DNA of 64,000 bases from Gp6-AA40 sp036802945 (GCA_036802945.1 DAIRVG010000014.1:1-64000); one strand, 5' to 3'. Positions 7,568 through 16,338 are shown, counted from the first letter of the stretch. Translations and numbers: made by a program. The notes: generated by a model not told the origin, from the letters alone.

Positions 7568-10500
7568 TAGAACAAATATTTCAGCGCGAACTGCATGATG
7601 CGGGGGTCGGCTGCCGTCGTGATACGGCCGAACAGCGTGTTCGTGAAGGTCGTGTTCGGCAGGCCGACACCGCCAAATCCATTGATCTGCTGTGTTACCC
7701 CCGGTCCAACACGGTTGAACAGGTTGAACGCCTCCATGCGCAACTCGAACTGGCGGCTCCCTGAAATTGTGAACTTGCGGCTCACCGCCGAGTCGACTCT
7801 CCACGTGCCAGGACCTCTCAGTGCATTACGTCCGAGATTCCCATACGTTCCCGGCGCCGGCAACGAGAAGGCCGCCGTGTTGAAAAACATGTCGTTGGTC
7901 GGGTTCGCGACTTTCCAGTCGCCGCTGACGTTCGGGCGCTGGTTCTGCGCGCCCGTCAGTGCCTGGTCGCGGCCGATGGAGACGTTCAGCGGGCTGCCGC
8001 TGAGCGCCTGGAACAGCCCCGATACCTGCCAGCCGCCCGCAATCGCGTTCATCCGGCGCGAGGCAAACGTAGGGGTATTCAGCACCAGCGTGGTGTTCAG
8101 CACGTGCCGCCGATCGCCCGCGCACGGACCGCGATCCGCCTTCGGGTCGCCCGGATGCGAATACAGCGGATCCAGGAACTGCTGCGGATCGCCGTCGTTG
8201 ATGCACTTCGAGAGCGTGTAGTTCGTTGTCAGGCTGTAATTGTTGCTCAGGCGCTTCTGCACCGCGAGGAGGAGGCCGTCATATTTCGCGGACCCATCCA
8301 TATTGAGCTGTGTGACCGACGCGAAGTATTTCCCCTGGTCAGGATTCTGGAGATACAGCAACCGCCTCTGGTTTGTGTTCGCCGTCGTCGCATCAGCGGA
8401 ATACACAGCCGGATTGATCTCGATGCCGTTCCAGACGTGCGCGGTCCGATTCCCGAAGTAGCTCGCGGTCAGCGACCAGTTTTCCGCGTACTGCTGCTGG
8501 AAGCTCACGTTGAAATGCTGTGTCCGCGGCGGGTCCGCCTCCAGCTGCTGCGTCCAGTACGTCCCGTTGAGCGGGAACGTGGCGTTCTTGTCAACCGGCA
8601 GCGGGAACGGATTGCCCCCCGGATAGGCGGAGTACGGATCCGAGAGCGACACGTTGTTCAGTGTAATGAGCGACCCCCAGGGCGGAACACTCGCGCTGCG
8701 GATATGGTGGAACATCGCCGGCTGGTCGTACACCACCGAGTATCCACCACGAATCACTTCGCGACCCTGCCCGCGGGGATCGTAGACGACTCCAAGGCGC
8801 GGACCGAGGCCCATCATGTTGCCCTTGCTCGACGCGCGCCCCGGGAACCCGTCATCTCCGGGAAAGATGAGTCCCGCCGGCGCATTCACATAGACCTTGC
8901 TGCGCTGATTCGCCGCAAATCGGGCGGGATCGAAAATCAGGACCTGATCGTCGTCGTTGGTCAGCGGAAAGTACGGTTCCCAGCGCAGCCCGTAGTTGAG
9001 CGTCAGCTTCGAGCTCGCCTTCCATGCGTCCTGGACATAAGTCGCGAAATAGGGTGCACGCTCGTTCAGATGCACGTCGGCGCCCTGCTGCAACTGCCCG
9101 ACTCGCCCGACCAGAAAATCCGCCAGAGACAAGCCGGTGACCGATCCGTCAAACGAAAACTGGCCGTTCGAATACTGGGTGTTGAAGACGTGCATCACCT
9201 GGTGAAGGTAGTTCACGCCAACGGTGAGCTGGTGGGAACCTCTCACCATGTCGACGTCATCGGCGATCTCGTAGACGGTGTAGTCGTATTTGGCGTTGTT
9301 GTTCCCGCCGCCGCCCATGCTGAAGGCGTTGGTGACGCTCAGGTTCGTGAACGCGCCCGCGAGCGGCGTGGTGTAAACCTTGGCGCCCACTTCGACGGGC
9401 GACACGAATTTCGACGGGGTCCGGTAGTTGATCGAGCGGATGCCCGTGGCACGGAACGAATTGATGACCGAGTTGCTCAGGGAATACGTGTCGCCGAACA
9501 CCATCGAGCGGCCACGGTTGTCAACACCCACGCTCGGCGTCGTAAGCGCGTTCTTGCCATCGTAATAGTTCGGCAGCTTGTAGTTGATGTCCATGTACCG
9601 GCCGTAGAGTGAATGTTTGGCACTCTTCTGGTAGTCGAGACGGCCGACAAACTGATGGTCCTTGCTCGGCGTGGGATAACCGTATTGGTAGCGGCCGCAG
9701 GGATCGGTGGACACGGGGATGTACTGAAGGTATTTCAGCGCGACTGGATCGAGCTGCGCCGCGCTGACCTGGTTGTTCACGAAGGGGGCGCGCAGCGCGA
9801 TCTGCCGGCCGCTGTTGCACGCCGGGGACGCAAGGGCGGTGAAGTCTCCGCGTAACATGTCAGCGGTCGGAACGAACGCCTGCAGCGTGCTCGGATCCGT
9901 GTGGATGATCGTTCCCTGGTACCCGCCGAAGAAGAAGAGCCTGTTCTTCGCGATCGGTCCGCCCATCGCGCCGCCGAACTGGTTGCGCCGCAACGAGTCC
10001 TTCGACAGCGCGAACGCGTTCTTCGCGTTGAACCGTCCGTCGCGGATGAACTCGAACGCGCTGCCGTGCAGCTCGTTGGTCCCCGACTTGGTGACGACGT
10101 TCACGATCGCGGATGCGTGGTGTCCGTAGCGCGCCTGCAGCGCGCTCGTTTCAATGCGGAATTCCTGCAACGCATCGGGGAACGGCACCGGCAGGTTGAA
10201 GTTCGTTCCCGGGTCGTTGTGGCTGGCGCCATCCATCATGTAGACCGTGCTGCCGGGCGAGCCACCGGCGACCGAAATCGGGACGGTCGGGTAATTCCGG
10301 CTCGAGGCGAAACCACCGGCGGTATTGACGGTCACGCCCGGTGACAGCAGCAGCAGGTCGGTCACCTGCCGGCCGTTGAGCGGCAGCTCGAGCACGCGCT
10401 GGTTCTCGATCAACTGGCCGACACCTGTGCTGCGCGTCTCGACCATCGCCGCGTTCGCCCTCACCGAGATCTGCTCTGAGACCTCGCCAAGCGCCATGAC

Positions 10501-10827
10501 CACGTTGATGGCCGGCGTGGCGTTGACCGTGAGCACGATGCCGGTCTGCACGTAGGCGCGGAAGCCCTGAAGATTGGCCTCGAGGCGATACGGGCCGACC
10601 GGGAGGTTCGGGATCACGTACCCGCCGTTCTCATCGGACACGGCGCTTCGTGTGAAGCTCGTATCGGTCTGCGTGACGGTGACGTCGACACCCGGCAGAA
10701 CTCCGCCGCTCTGGTCCTTGACGGTGCCGCTGATTTGCGCGGTGGATCCCGCCTGCGCAAACGCCAACACCGGACTCAGGCAGAGCACTAGGAATGCGGG
10801 GAGCAGAGCACTGAGCATGCGCTTCAT
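7567..10827 (-). CDS. TonB-dependent receptor with carboxypeptidase-like regulatory domain (Oar-like)
   Basis: The protein has 1086 residues and is an outer-membrane beta-barrel that would import a ligand using TonB energy. A signal peptide ends at VLAFAQ, then a CarboxypepD_reg/CNA-B-like domain covers about residues 30-110 (ISGTVKDQSGGVLPGVDVTV), then a plug (LELPLNGRQVTDLLLLSPGV), then the long barrel ending ALKYLF with the terminal aromatic needed for barrel assembly. This 'Oar-like' type is greatly expanded in acidobacteria and usually linked to sugar or peptide uptake. ATG 10827 was chosen because the signal peptide starts there and GAGG lies about 10 bp upstream. The gene is divergent from the aldehyde dehydrogenase. 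The ligand is not predictable from the sequence. Confidence 0.88.
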   Translation of the reverse strand: MKRMLSALLPAFLVLCLSPVLAFAQAGSTAQISGTVKDQSGGVLPGVDVTVTQTDTSFTRSAVSDENGGYVIPNLPVGPYRLEANLQGFRAYVQTGIVLTVNATPAINVVMALGEVSEQISVRANAAMVETRSTGVGQLIENQRVLELPLNGRQVTDLLLLSPGVTVNTAGGFASSRNYPTVPISVAGGSPGSTVYMMDGASHNDPGTNFNLPVPFPDALQEFRIETSALQARYGHHASAIVNVVTKSGTNELHGSAFEFIRDGRFNAKNAFALSKDSLRRNQFGGAMGGPIAKNRLFFFGGYQGTIIHTDPSTLQAFVPTADMLRGDFTALASPACNSGRQIALRAPFVNNQVSAAQLDPVALKYLQYIPVSTDPCGRYQYGYPTPSKDHQFVGRLDYQKSAKHSLYGRYMDINYKLPNYYDGKNALTTPSVGVDNRGRSMVFGDTYSLSNSVINSFRATGIRSINYRTPSKFVSPVEVGAKVYTTPLAGAFTNLSVTNAFSMGGGGNNNAKYDYTVYEIADDVDMVRGSHQLTVGVNYLHQVMHVFNTQYSNGQFSFDGSVTGLSLADFLVGRVGQLQQGADVHLNERAPYFATYVQDAWKASSKLTLNYGLRWEPYFPLTNDDDQVLIFDPARFAANQRSKVYVNAPAGLIFPGDDGFPGRASSKGNMMGLGPRLGVVYDPRGQGREVIRGGYSVVYDQPAMFHHIRSASVPPWGSLITLNNVSLSDPYSAYPGGNPFPLPVDKNATFPLNGTYWTQQLEADPPRTQHFNVSFQQQYAENWSLTASYFGNRTAHVWNGIEINPAVYSADATTANTNQRRLLYLQNPDQGKYFASVTQLNMDGSAKYDGLLLAVQKRLSNNYSLTTNYTLSKCINDGDPQQFLDPLYSHPGDPKADRGPCAGDRRHVLNTTLVLNTPTFASRRMNAIAGGWQVSGLFQALSGSPLNVSIGRDQALTGAQNQRPNVSGDWKVANPTNDMFFNTAAFSLPAPGTYGNLGRNALRGPGTWRVDSAVSRKFTISGSRQFELRMEAFNLFNRVGPGVTQQINGFGGVGLPNTTFTNTLFGRITTAADPRIMQFALKYLF

Positions 10828-10969
10828 CTGACGTCCTCTTCCGGGCCAAACCGGCCCTCGGGCCTCCTGGGGTACCACGTGCCGTGGGGTCGATCCAGGG
10901 CCTTGGTCGCATCTCGACGGCGGCAAGGCGTGAAACGGGGTGGAAATAGATAGTCCGCCCAGAGTTCCA

Positions 10970-10981
10970 TTGTCAACACAA
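10970..10981. promoter_or_regulatory. Candidate operator palindrome in divergent region
   Basis: TTGTCAACACAA is an inverted repeat (TTGT-n4-ACAA) in the AT-rich spacer between the TonB receptor and the aldehyde dehydrogenase. GntR/FCD regulators often bind short palindromes of TTGT/ACAA type, and such a regulator is encoded at 14304-15029. The assignment is speculative. Confidence 0.3.
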
Positions 10982-11001
10982 ATTCAGATACGTTTATGTA
11001 G

Positions 11002-11031
11002 TTCAAAAATGAGTACTGTTTCGAATACAAT
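11002..11031 (+). promoter_or_regulatory. Candidate sigma-70-type promoter for the aldehyde dehydrogenase, leaderless
   Basis: TTCAAA (11002-11007) and TACAAT (11026-11031) are separated by 18 bp and match the -35 and -10 consensus at four and five of six positions. Transcription would begin at about 11038, practically at the ATG 11040. No ribosome site precedes the ATG, which is consistent with a leaderless message. Confidence 0.45.
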
Positions 11032-11039
11032 CTGACGAT

Positions 11040-12626
11040 ATGCGCACGCTGACGTCATATGCCGATCTCCTCGCCATCCCGTTCACCAACGAGCCCCTGC
11101 TTCGCTTCGATGACGCCGAATCGACGGCTATGGGCCAGGCGCTAGCGCGGGTGAGTGCCGCACTCGGGCGCGAGTATCCCTTGATCATAGGCGGAGGGCG
11201 GGTGCGTACCGCCACGCGCGTCACGTCCGTCAATCCGGCATGTCCATCGCAGATCGTTGGCGTCCATGCCGAGGCGGACGCGACGACCGCCGATCGCGCC
11301 GTCAACGCGGCATTCGACGCATTTGGTACCTGGCGATTTGCGCCCGTCGACGAGCGGGCAGGCCTGCTGCTGCGGGTCGCCGCCGAGGTGCGCGCACGAC
11401 GGCTGGAGCTCTCGGCGTGGCTGATCTTCGAAGTCGGCAAGAACTGGCGCGAAGCCGACGCGGAAGTCGCCGAGGCGATCGACTTTCTCGAGTTCTACGC
11501 GCGCGAAGCGATCCGTCTTGCGGACAGCGCGCCGCCCATTCAGTTCCCCGGCGAGCGCGACCAGCTCGCCTACATTCCCGTCGGCGTCTGCGCCGTCCTC
11601 CCGCCGTGGAATTTCCCGCTCGCGATCCTCGCCGGCCTGACGACGGCCGCGATCGCGTGCGGCAACACCGTGGTCGTGAAGCCGTCGCCCGAAGCACCGA
11701 CAATCGCCGCCATCTTCATGGAGATTCTCGAGCGGTGCGATCTGCCGGCCGGAGTGGTGAACCTCCTGCAGGGCGGCGTTGAGGTGGGCAAGGCGCTGGT
11801 CGAGCACCCGAAGACGCGCGTCATCGCGTTCACAGGCTCGAAGGCCGCCGGGCTCGACATTCACCAGCGCGCCGCACTGCGTCGTCCCGGCCAGCCGGGG
11901 ATCAAGCGGACGGTCCTGGAAATGGGCGGCAAAGACGCGATCATCGTCGACCGTGAGGCTGACCTCGACCAGGCGGTCGAGGGTGTGGTCGCCGCGGCGT
12001 TCGGCTACAACGGTCAGAAGTGCTCAGCCTGCTCCCGGGTGATCGTGGACGAGGCGGTATACGACGAGTTCGTCGCCAGGCTCATCCCCGCGGCAACGGC
12101 GCTTCAGCACGGTGATCCCGCAACGGACGCTGCGGTTGGACCGGTAATTAACGAGGCGGCCTACCGGCGCGTGCTCGACTACATCGAGACCGGCGCACGC
12201 GAAGGGCGCATCCTCGTCGGTGGACGCGCGCTGACGCCCGCGGCCGAGGGCTACTACATCGCACCAACGATCATCGGCGACGTCGAGAACAACGCGCGGA
12301 TCTGCCAGGAGGAAATTTTCGGGCCAGTGCTCGCCGTCCTGCGTGCGCGCAACTTCGAGCATGCGATCGATCTCGCCAACGACACCGAGTACGGCCTCAC
12401 CGGCGCCGTCTTCAGCAGGAACCCTTCAAAGCTCGATCGCGCGCGCGAGCGCTTTCACGTTGGCAATCTCTATCTCAACCGGAAATGTACCGGCGCAATG
12501 GTGGGCGCGCATCCATTCGGCGGTTTCAACATGTCGGGAACCGATTCGAAGGCGGGCGGTCCGGATTACCTGCTGCTCTTCACGCAGGCGAAGACAATCG
12601 CGGAGCGAGTGACGACTCGCGATTAG
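11040..12626 (+). CDS. Aldehyde dehydrogenase, L-glutamate gamma-semialdehyde (P5C) dehydrogenase type
   Basis: The protein has 528 residues and belongs to the aldehyde dehydrogenase superfamily, NAD-dependent. The catalytic Cys lies in GQKCSACSR (about residue 325) and the general base Glu in LEMGGKD (about 293). The 'N-terminal FTNEPLLRF' segment, the PPWNFPLAIL motif and the C-terminal GGFNMSGTDSKAGGPDYLL match the RocA/PutA type that oxidises glutamate semialdehyde in proline and arginine breakdown. No proline dehydrogenase is adjacent, so the pathway role is inferred from family only. The start is ATG 11040. The gene diverges from a TonB receptor, and a GntR-type regulator lies two genes downstream. 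Confidence 0.88.
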   Translation: MRTLTSYADLLAIPFTNEPLLRFDDAESTAMGQALARVSAALGREYPLIIGGGRVRTATRVTSVNPACPSQIVGVHAEADATTADRAVNAAFDAFGTWRFAPVDERAGLLLRVAAEVRARRLELSAWLIFEVGKNWREADAEVAEAIDFLEFYAREAIRLADSAPPIQFPGERDQLAYIPVGVCAVLPPWNFPLAILAGLTTAAIACGNTVVVKPSPEAPTIAAIFMEILERCDLPAGVVNLLQGGVEVGKALVEHPKTRVIAFTGSKAAGLDIHQRAALRRPGQPGIKRTVLEMGGKDAIIVDREADLDQAVEGVVAAAFGYNGQKCSACSRVIVDEAVYDEFVARLIPAATALQHGDPATDAAVGPVINEAAYRRVLDYIETGAREGRILVGGRALTPAAEGYYIAPTIIGDVENNARICQEEIFGPVLAVLRARNFEHAIDLANDTEYGLTGAVFSRNPSKLDRARERFHVGNLYLNRKCTGAMVGAHPFGGFNMSGTDSKAGGPDYLLLFTQAKTIAERVTTRD

Positions 12627-12691
12627 TGACCAGTGATTACCGATTAGTGATTTATTGACCACGAAGACTCGAAGGACACGAAGATTACCAA
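12627..12691. repeat. Short-period repeat between convergent genes (GATTAGTGA and CCACGAAGG families)
   Basis: GATTAGTGA-like units repeat around the dehydrogenase stop codon and pair imperfectly with ACCAATCACGAATC near the phospholipase-D stop. CCACGAAGACTCGAAGGACACGAAG-like units lie between. The element fills the entire gap between the two stop codons. Confidence 0.65.
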
Positions 12692-14185
12692 TCACGAATC
12701 CTTCCTTCCCTTCCGCCTGCGACGACTCCGTTCCCTAAGCAGCGTCACTCCTCGAAGCAGAAGCGCGGTACCCAGCCACACGGCGATGGCGGCGAGCGGA
12801 TACGCAACCGCCCGAGGAAAGTAGACTGCGACCAGAGCCAGCCCACCAAGAGCAGCGCCCGCGACGAACGCAATGTGTCCTTCGACCGGTTCGAGCACCC
12901 GCCGGTTTGTGACCGCAGCAGACACGGTGCTGCCGATGCGCATCGCTCCCGCGACCGCCCGCCCGCCGCTGCCGCCGCTGGCCGGCACAGGCTGCCGACG
13001 AGGGGGTGCGCCTGGTGCGCGCACCCGGTTACGCACGTCCAGCACGACCTCCGTTGCGTTCTCGAGATCCTCGAGGTACATCGCTTCCATATCCCTCGCG
13101 AACGCCTCGTCTTCGACCATCGCGTCGAGCTCGCGGTTACCTATCCAGCTCGCGAGATTCAGGTTTGTCGAGCCGACGCGCGCCCACCTTCCGTCGGCGA
13201 CTGCGGTTTTAGCGTGGAGCATCGAACCGTTCCACTCGAACACGCGGACGCCGGCTTCGAGGAGCGGCCGGTATCCGGCGCGTGAGAGCGGACGAAGTAC
13301 CGGAATGTCGCTCGACCCGGGCACGAGAATCCGAACGTCTACGCCGTCCCGGGCGGCGGCGCGAAGCGCCTGCACGTACGGCGTCGTACCGGCGAAATAG
13401 GCGTCGGTCAGCCAGAGCGTGCGTTGTGCCAGCGCGGCGACGAGCTGATCGACGCGGAACAACGCGGCGGTGTAAGGAACGGTCGCGACGATACGCATCG
13501 GGACGCCTGCTGCTGCGTCGCCTGCATACCGCAGATGTTTGTGACCGACATCGGTCGCCAGCGGCGCAACATCCTCGAGGAGTGGTTCTCCTGCGGCCGC
13601 CCACGCATCCGCAAAGGCGTCCTCGATGTCGGCGACGGCCGGTCCACGCACCTCAACGCCCGTGTCCCGCCATGGGTCGAGGTGACGCGCGGCATCCCCC
13701 ACCCACATCTGACCGATACACAATCCGGTCACGAAACCGACCGAGCGGTCCACGGCGATCATCTTGCGGTGATCCCGGCTCACCCACCCGAACGGGCTGT
13801 CGAAGCGTGGCGGGTTGTAACAGCGCACGTCGACGCCGCCGGCGCGGAGCCGGCTCCAGAACGCCCGCGATGTCTTTCGAAATCCTCCCATCCAGTCGTA
13901 GAGCAGGCGCACGCTCACGCCGTCACGCGCCTTGGCGATCAGCGCATCGGCGAACAGCCGCCCCTGCTCGTCCTCGTGGATGATGTACATCTCGATGTGG
14001 ATGGTGCGGCGGGCCGAATGGATCGCGTCGAGCCAGGCAGGGTAGTTCTCGGCGGCGTTCTTCAGCAACCGGATGCGGTTTCCTTCCCGTAGCCGCGCCC
14101 CGGACGCGCGCGAGAACATCTGATTGGCGACCTGACGAAGACCGAGCGTTGGTAGAACGGCTTTCTCAGCGCGGGATTGCGTCAT
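12692..14185 (-). CDS. Phospholipase D-family (cardiolipin synthase-like) membrane-associated protein
   Basis: The protein has 497 residues with two HKD motifs: DHRKMIAVD near residue 138 and LHAKTAVAD near 321, each followed by a Gly/Ser-Asn element (GSTNLNLAS after the second). Together they form one active site of the phospholipase D superfamily, as in ClsA/ClsB cardiolipin synthases. Unlike ClsA, membrane helices are at the C-terminus (residues about 440-485, FVAGAALGGLALVAVYFP and LAAIAVWLGTALLLRGV), and the chain ends in a very basic tail. It could synthesise phospholipids or cleave phosphodiesters. ATG 14185 was chosen over the TTG at 14206. The upstream gene on the same strand is the GntR regulator, separated by a repeat. 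Confidence 0.82.
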   Translation of the reverse strand: MTQSRAEKAVLPTLGLRQVANQMFSRASGARLREGNRIRLLKNAAENYPAWLDAIHSARRTIHIEMYIIHEDEQGRLFADALIAKARDGVSVRLLYDWMGGFRKTSRAFWSRLRAGGVDVRCYNPPRFDSPFGWVSRDHRKMIAVDRSVGFVTGLCIGQMWVGDAARHLDPWRDTGVEVRGPAVADIEDAFADAWAAAGEPLLEDVAPLATDVGHKHLRYAGDAAAGVPMRIVATVPYTAALFRVDQLVAALAQRTLWLTDAYFAGTTPYVQALRAAARDGVDVRILVPGSSDIPVLRPLSRAGYRPLLEAGVRVFEWNGSMLHAKTAVADGRWARVGSTNLNLASWIGNRELDAMVEDEAFARDMEAMYLEDLENATEVVLDVRNRVRAPGAPPRRQPVPASGGSGGRAVAGAMRIGSTVSAAVTNRRVLEPVEGHIAFVAGAALGGLALVAVYFPRAVAYPLAAIAVWLGTALLLRGVTLLRERSRRRRKGRKDS

Positions 14186-14238
14186 CGGCCCCACGAACGT
14201 ACACAATTTCGAAGGCCAGCGCGAACCTCCCGGGTTCC

Positions 14239-14289
14239 GGATCCCGGATCCCCGATCCCTGATCCCCGATCCCCGATCCCTGATCCCGG
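14239..14289. repeat. GATCCC tandem repeat, period about 8
   Basis: Units such as GATCCCGG, GATCCCCG and GATCCCTG repeat about six times between the GntR regulator and the phospholipase-D gene. It is the C-rich strand of the family seen at 15288, 16274, 24417, 47799 and 56102. Confidence 0.85.
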
Positions 14290-14303
14290 CTTCCCGTCCT
14301 CCC

Positions 14304-15029
14304 CTACCAGCTTCCCCGTTCGCCGAAGATTTCGATCAGCCGGCTGATGCGGTCGTAGCCCCCGGTCCAGTTGCGCTGGAGCGCGTCGTGGACGGCGGTC
14401 GCATCGCCTTTGCGGATGGCCCGAACGATGTCGTTGTGCTCGGAGACTGAGACGTGCAACTCGCTGATGATCGAGCTCGCGTAGAGGCGCCAATACCGTT
14501 CGACCTGCGGGCGCACGGAGTTGTGGAGCGCCGCGAGTCGCTTGCCGGCGCCCGCGTCGATGATGCGCGCGTGGAATTCCTTGTCGATCTCGAAGACGCG
14601 CCGCGGATCGACCGGGCGCTGGCTGGCGATCACGTTCAGTTGCTCGTTCAACGCCGCCAATTCGTCGGCAAGCTTCGCCCGGACATTGGTCGGAAACGTC
14701 ACGGCCATCGTCCCCGCAAGGGCCTCCAGGTGGCCAACGATCAAGTAGAGCTCGCGCGCGTCTTCGCGCGTCAGCGGCGCCACGACAATCCGCGCTTTGC
14801 GGTTGCCCTTGTGCTCGACGACGTACCCTTCGCGATGCAGCCACTGCAGCGCGCCACGAATCGGCGTCCGGCTGAGACCCAGCCGCTCGGCGATCTCCGC
14901 CTCGACAATCCACGCGCCGGGCGGCAGGTTGCCACGTACGATCAGCTCCCGCAGTTCCTGGAAGGCTTTCGTGACGCTGCTGGTGTTCTCGACGACCTTC
15001 GCGGATTTTTTCTTCTTGGCGGTAGGCAA
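14304..15029 (-). CDS. GntR-family transcriptional regulator, FCD type
   Basis: The protein has 241 residues. A lysine-rich start is followed by a winged helix-turn-helix (residues about 20-85: RELIVRGNLPPGAWIVEAEI, AERLGLSRTPIRGALQWLHR) and an all-alpha FCD effector domain (about 95-225). The FCD metal/ligand residues are visible as D-xxx-H in EIDKEFHARI and later His residues in SVSEHNDIVRAI. Such regulators respond to small organic acids and usually repress nearby catabolic genes; the aldehyde dehydrogenase and the TonB receptor with a TTGT-n4-ACAA palindrome are possible targets. The frame begins at a TTG (15029); no better in-frame ATG is present. It diverges from the CPXCG gene with a 72 bp spacer. 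Confidence 0.85.
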   Translation of the reverse strand: MPTAKKKKSAKVVENTSSVTKAFQELRELIVRGNLPPGAWIVEAEIAERLGLSRTPIRGALQWLHREGYVVEHKGNRKARIVVAPLTREDARELYLIVGHLEALAGTMAVTFPTNVRAKLADELAALNEQLNVIASQRPVDPRRVFEIDKEFHARIIDAGAGKRLAALHNSVRPQVERYWRLYASSIISELHVSVSEHNDIVRAIRKGDATAVHDALQRNWTGGYDRISRLIEIFGERGSW

Positions 15030-15101
15030 ACGGCTCGCATGCTATCGCAATTCAGCGGGTGACCGTGATCCCCGTCACGCAAGCCGGTAAGATTGCGCCT
15101 T

Positions 15102-15287
15102 ATGGACTCGCAGTTCCGCGTCACGTGCCCTTACTGTGGCGAGGAGGTCGAGATCTACCTTGAGCCTGAGATCCGAGGGACGCTCGTGCAGGACTGCGAG
15201 GTCTGCTGCAATCCATGGCAGCTCCGCATCTCGACCGATGGGGAGGAGCGGTACGTTGAGGTCTCGCGGGCGGATGGCTCGGAGTAA
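15102..15287 (+). CDS. CPXCG-motif cysteine-rich small protein
   Basis: The protein has 61 residues. It carries CPYCGEEVEIYLEPE at the N-terminus and DCEVCCNPWQLRI in the middle, giving four clustered cysteines that most likely form one zinc site. This matches the conserved CPXCG-type cysteine-rich family found in many proteobacteria and acidobacteria; its function is unknown. ATG 15102 is chosen over an ATG-like start three codons upstream because the family starts at MxxxFRVTCPYCG. The TAA stop is directly fused to a CCCAAAT repeat. Confidence 0.8.
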   Translation: MDSQFRVTCPYCGEEVEIYLEPEIRGTLVQDCEVCCNPWQLRISTDGEERYVEVSRADGSE

Positions 15288-15403
15288 ATCCCAAATCCCA
15301 AATCCCAAGTCCCAAGCAAAATCTAAACACATTCGAATCCGACTCTGCGTTGGGCGAAACTCTGCGTTGGGATTTGGGTTTTGGGATTTGGGATTTGGGA
15401 TTT
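15288..15403. repeat. Inverted GGGATTTGG/CCCAAATCC repeat between two small genes
   Basis: ATCCCAAATCCCAAATCCCA-type units at 15288-15317 pair with TTGGGATTTGGGATTTGGGA-type units at 15369-15403. About 50 bases (including two CTCTGCGTTGG units) form the loop. The repeat begins at the stop codon of the CPXCG gene and ends about 10 bp before the next start. Confidence 0.85.
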
Positions 15404-15412
15404 AATTTAGAC

Positions 15413-15658
15413 ATGGCTCGCGGATGGGAGAGTAAGTCTGTGGAGGCGCAGCAGGATGCGGCTGCGGATCGAGGTTCGCCCAAGTCGAGCGTGGTCCACG
15501 AGGACCCCGCTCGCCGCGCCGCGCGCACCACGCTCATGCTCGCGCGCACCAGGGCGCAGGCGGATCTCAAGGACGCCTCCGCGGCCGCACATCGCTCGAT
15601 GCTCGAGCAGGCGATTGCGGATCTCGATCGAAAGATCGCGGCTCTCGACAAGCCTTAG
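15413..15658 (+). CDS. Small alpha-helical protein of unknown function
   Basis: The protein has 81 residues, begins at ATG 15413 and is polar, with a charged C-terminal helix (SMLEQAIADLDRKIAALDKP) that looks like a short coiled coil. No family is recognised. Similar small Ala/Arg-rich helical proteins are common in acidobacterial genomes, but that does not establish a function. The gene sits between two inverted-repeat blocks and there is no clear ribosome site, so it may not be expressed. It shares orientation with the CPXCG gene. Confidence 0.5.
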   Translation: MARGWESKSVEAQQDAAADRGSPKSSVVHEDPARRAARTTLMLARTRAQADLKDASAAAHRSMLEQAIADLDRKIAALDKP

Positions 15659-15660
15659 GG

Positions 15661-15828
15661 AAATCCCAAAACTCAAGCTCGAGATCCACTATTAACCACG
15701 AAGGTCACGACAATCGCGAAGGTCACGAAACATCATTCTTGTTTTCGTGTGCTTCGCGCCTTTCGTGTTCTTGGTGGTTACTCTCCTTATCGTTTTGATT
15801 GGGATTTGGGGTTTGGAATTTGGGATTT
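15661..15828. repeat. Nested inverted repeats between convergent small genes
   Basis: An inner inverted repeat runs from TAACCACGAAGGTCACGA (15693) to the complementary CCTTTCGTGTTCTTGGTGG tract ending at 15780. It is enclosed by outer AAATCCCAAA (15661) and TTTGGAATTTGGGATTT (ending 15828). Two different repeat families are thus nested. The outer arm supplies the stop codon of the minus-strand gene. Confidence 0.8.
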
Positions 15829-16108
15829 ACCTTCGACGGTCAGGCCCGCGCGACACGCTCCGCCGGTCCTCGCCACCGCGTCGGTCGGTGAACTGCGAGA
15901 GCGCAAAGCCCTCGGCGACAAGCCGGCGCTCCATCTCGGATTCCTGCGTGGAGCAGGCGATGGCGTCCTCAAATTCATGCACCACGTGCGCGTTGCCAGG
16001 TCCATAGACCAGAAGCCGTGACCTCCCCTCGGGGGTCGCCGCGCGGATCACGTGCACGGACTCCGAGCCGCGGACGAACAGCCAGATGGTTTCCACGAGT
16101 GCAACCAT
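15827..16108 (-). CDS. Small protein of unknown function with basic C-terminus
   Basis: The protein has 93 residues. It begins MVALVETIWLFVRGSESVHV, contains an acidic middle (VVHEFEDAIACSTQESEMER) and ends in an arginine-rich tail (TDRRGGEDRRSVSRGPDRRR). The tail resembles the RRxxxDRR linkers common in acidobacterial and deltaproteobacterial proteins. No family is named here. ATG 16108 was chosen because codon use and composition become plausible from there; the frame remains open further upstream into repeats. The stop codon lies in a repeat arm. Confidence 0.55.
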   Translation of the reverse strand: MVALVETIWLFVRGSESVHVIRAATPEGRSRLLVYGPGNAHVVHEFEDAIACSTQESEMERRLVAEGFALSQFTDRRGGEDRRSVSRGPDRRR

Positions 16109-16214
16109 GAATTTGGTCAGAAAAACTGGGGTGAACGAGCGCCCGAGTGTACCCGAGGGACGATTGCGCGGCAACGGGACCGGTCGCGCGTTAGACGCGC
16201 GAAACGCCCAATCC

Positions 16215-16301
16215 TCAACTTCCAATTCCCAGGACGCCTTGGGAGTTGCGCGTTGGTAGTTGGGAATTGTCTCAGATCCCCGATCCCCGATCCCCGATCC
16301 C
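16215..16301. repeat. CAACTTCCAATTCCC inverted repeat plus GATCCCC tandem repeat
   Basis: TCAACTTCCAATTCCC at 16215 pairs with the tract GGTAGTTGGGAATTG ending at 16269. It is followed by four GATCCCC units (16274-16301). The block lies between divergent genes just upstream of the first metallo-beta-lactamase-fold gene. Confidence 0.8.
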
Positions 16302-16338
16302 CTATTGGGTTACAGTAAACGCCCAAAGGGGGATCAGA

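Noticed and set aside
8104..9612. Long plus-strand open frame opposite the first TonB receptor
   Set aside because: It is antisense to a clear 1086-residue receptor and has GC-rich shadow composition with no recognisable domain.
11040..12626. Aldehyde dehydrogenase as BoxD of the benzoyl-CoA pathway
   Set aside because: Its N-terminal and C-terminal features match glutamate semialdehyde dehydrogenases and it is 15 kb away from the box genes.
14239..14289. Regular tandem units suggested a CRISPR array
   Set aside because: The period is about 8 bp with no unique spacers; it is a short-period repeat like others in this window.
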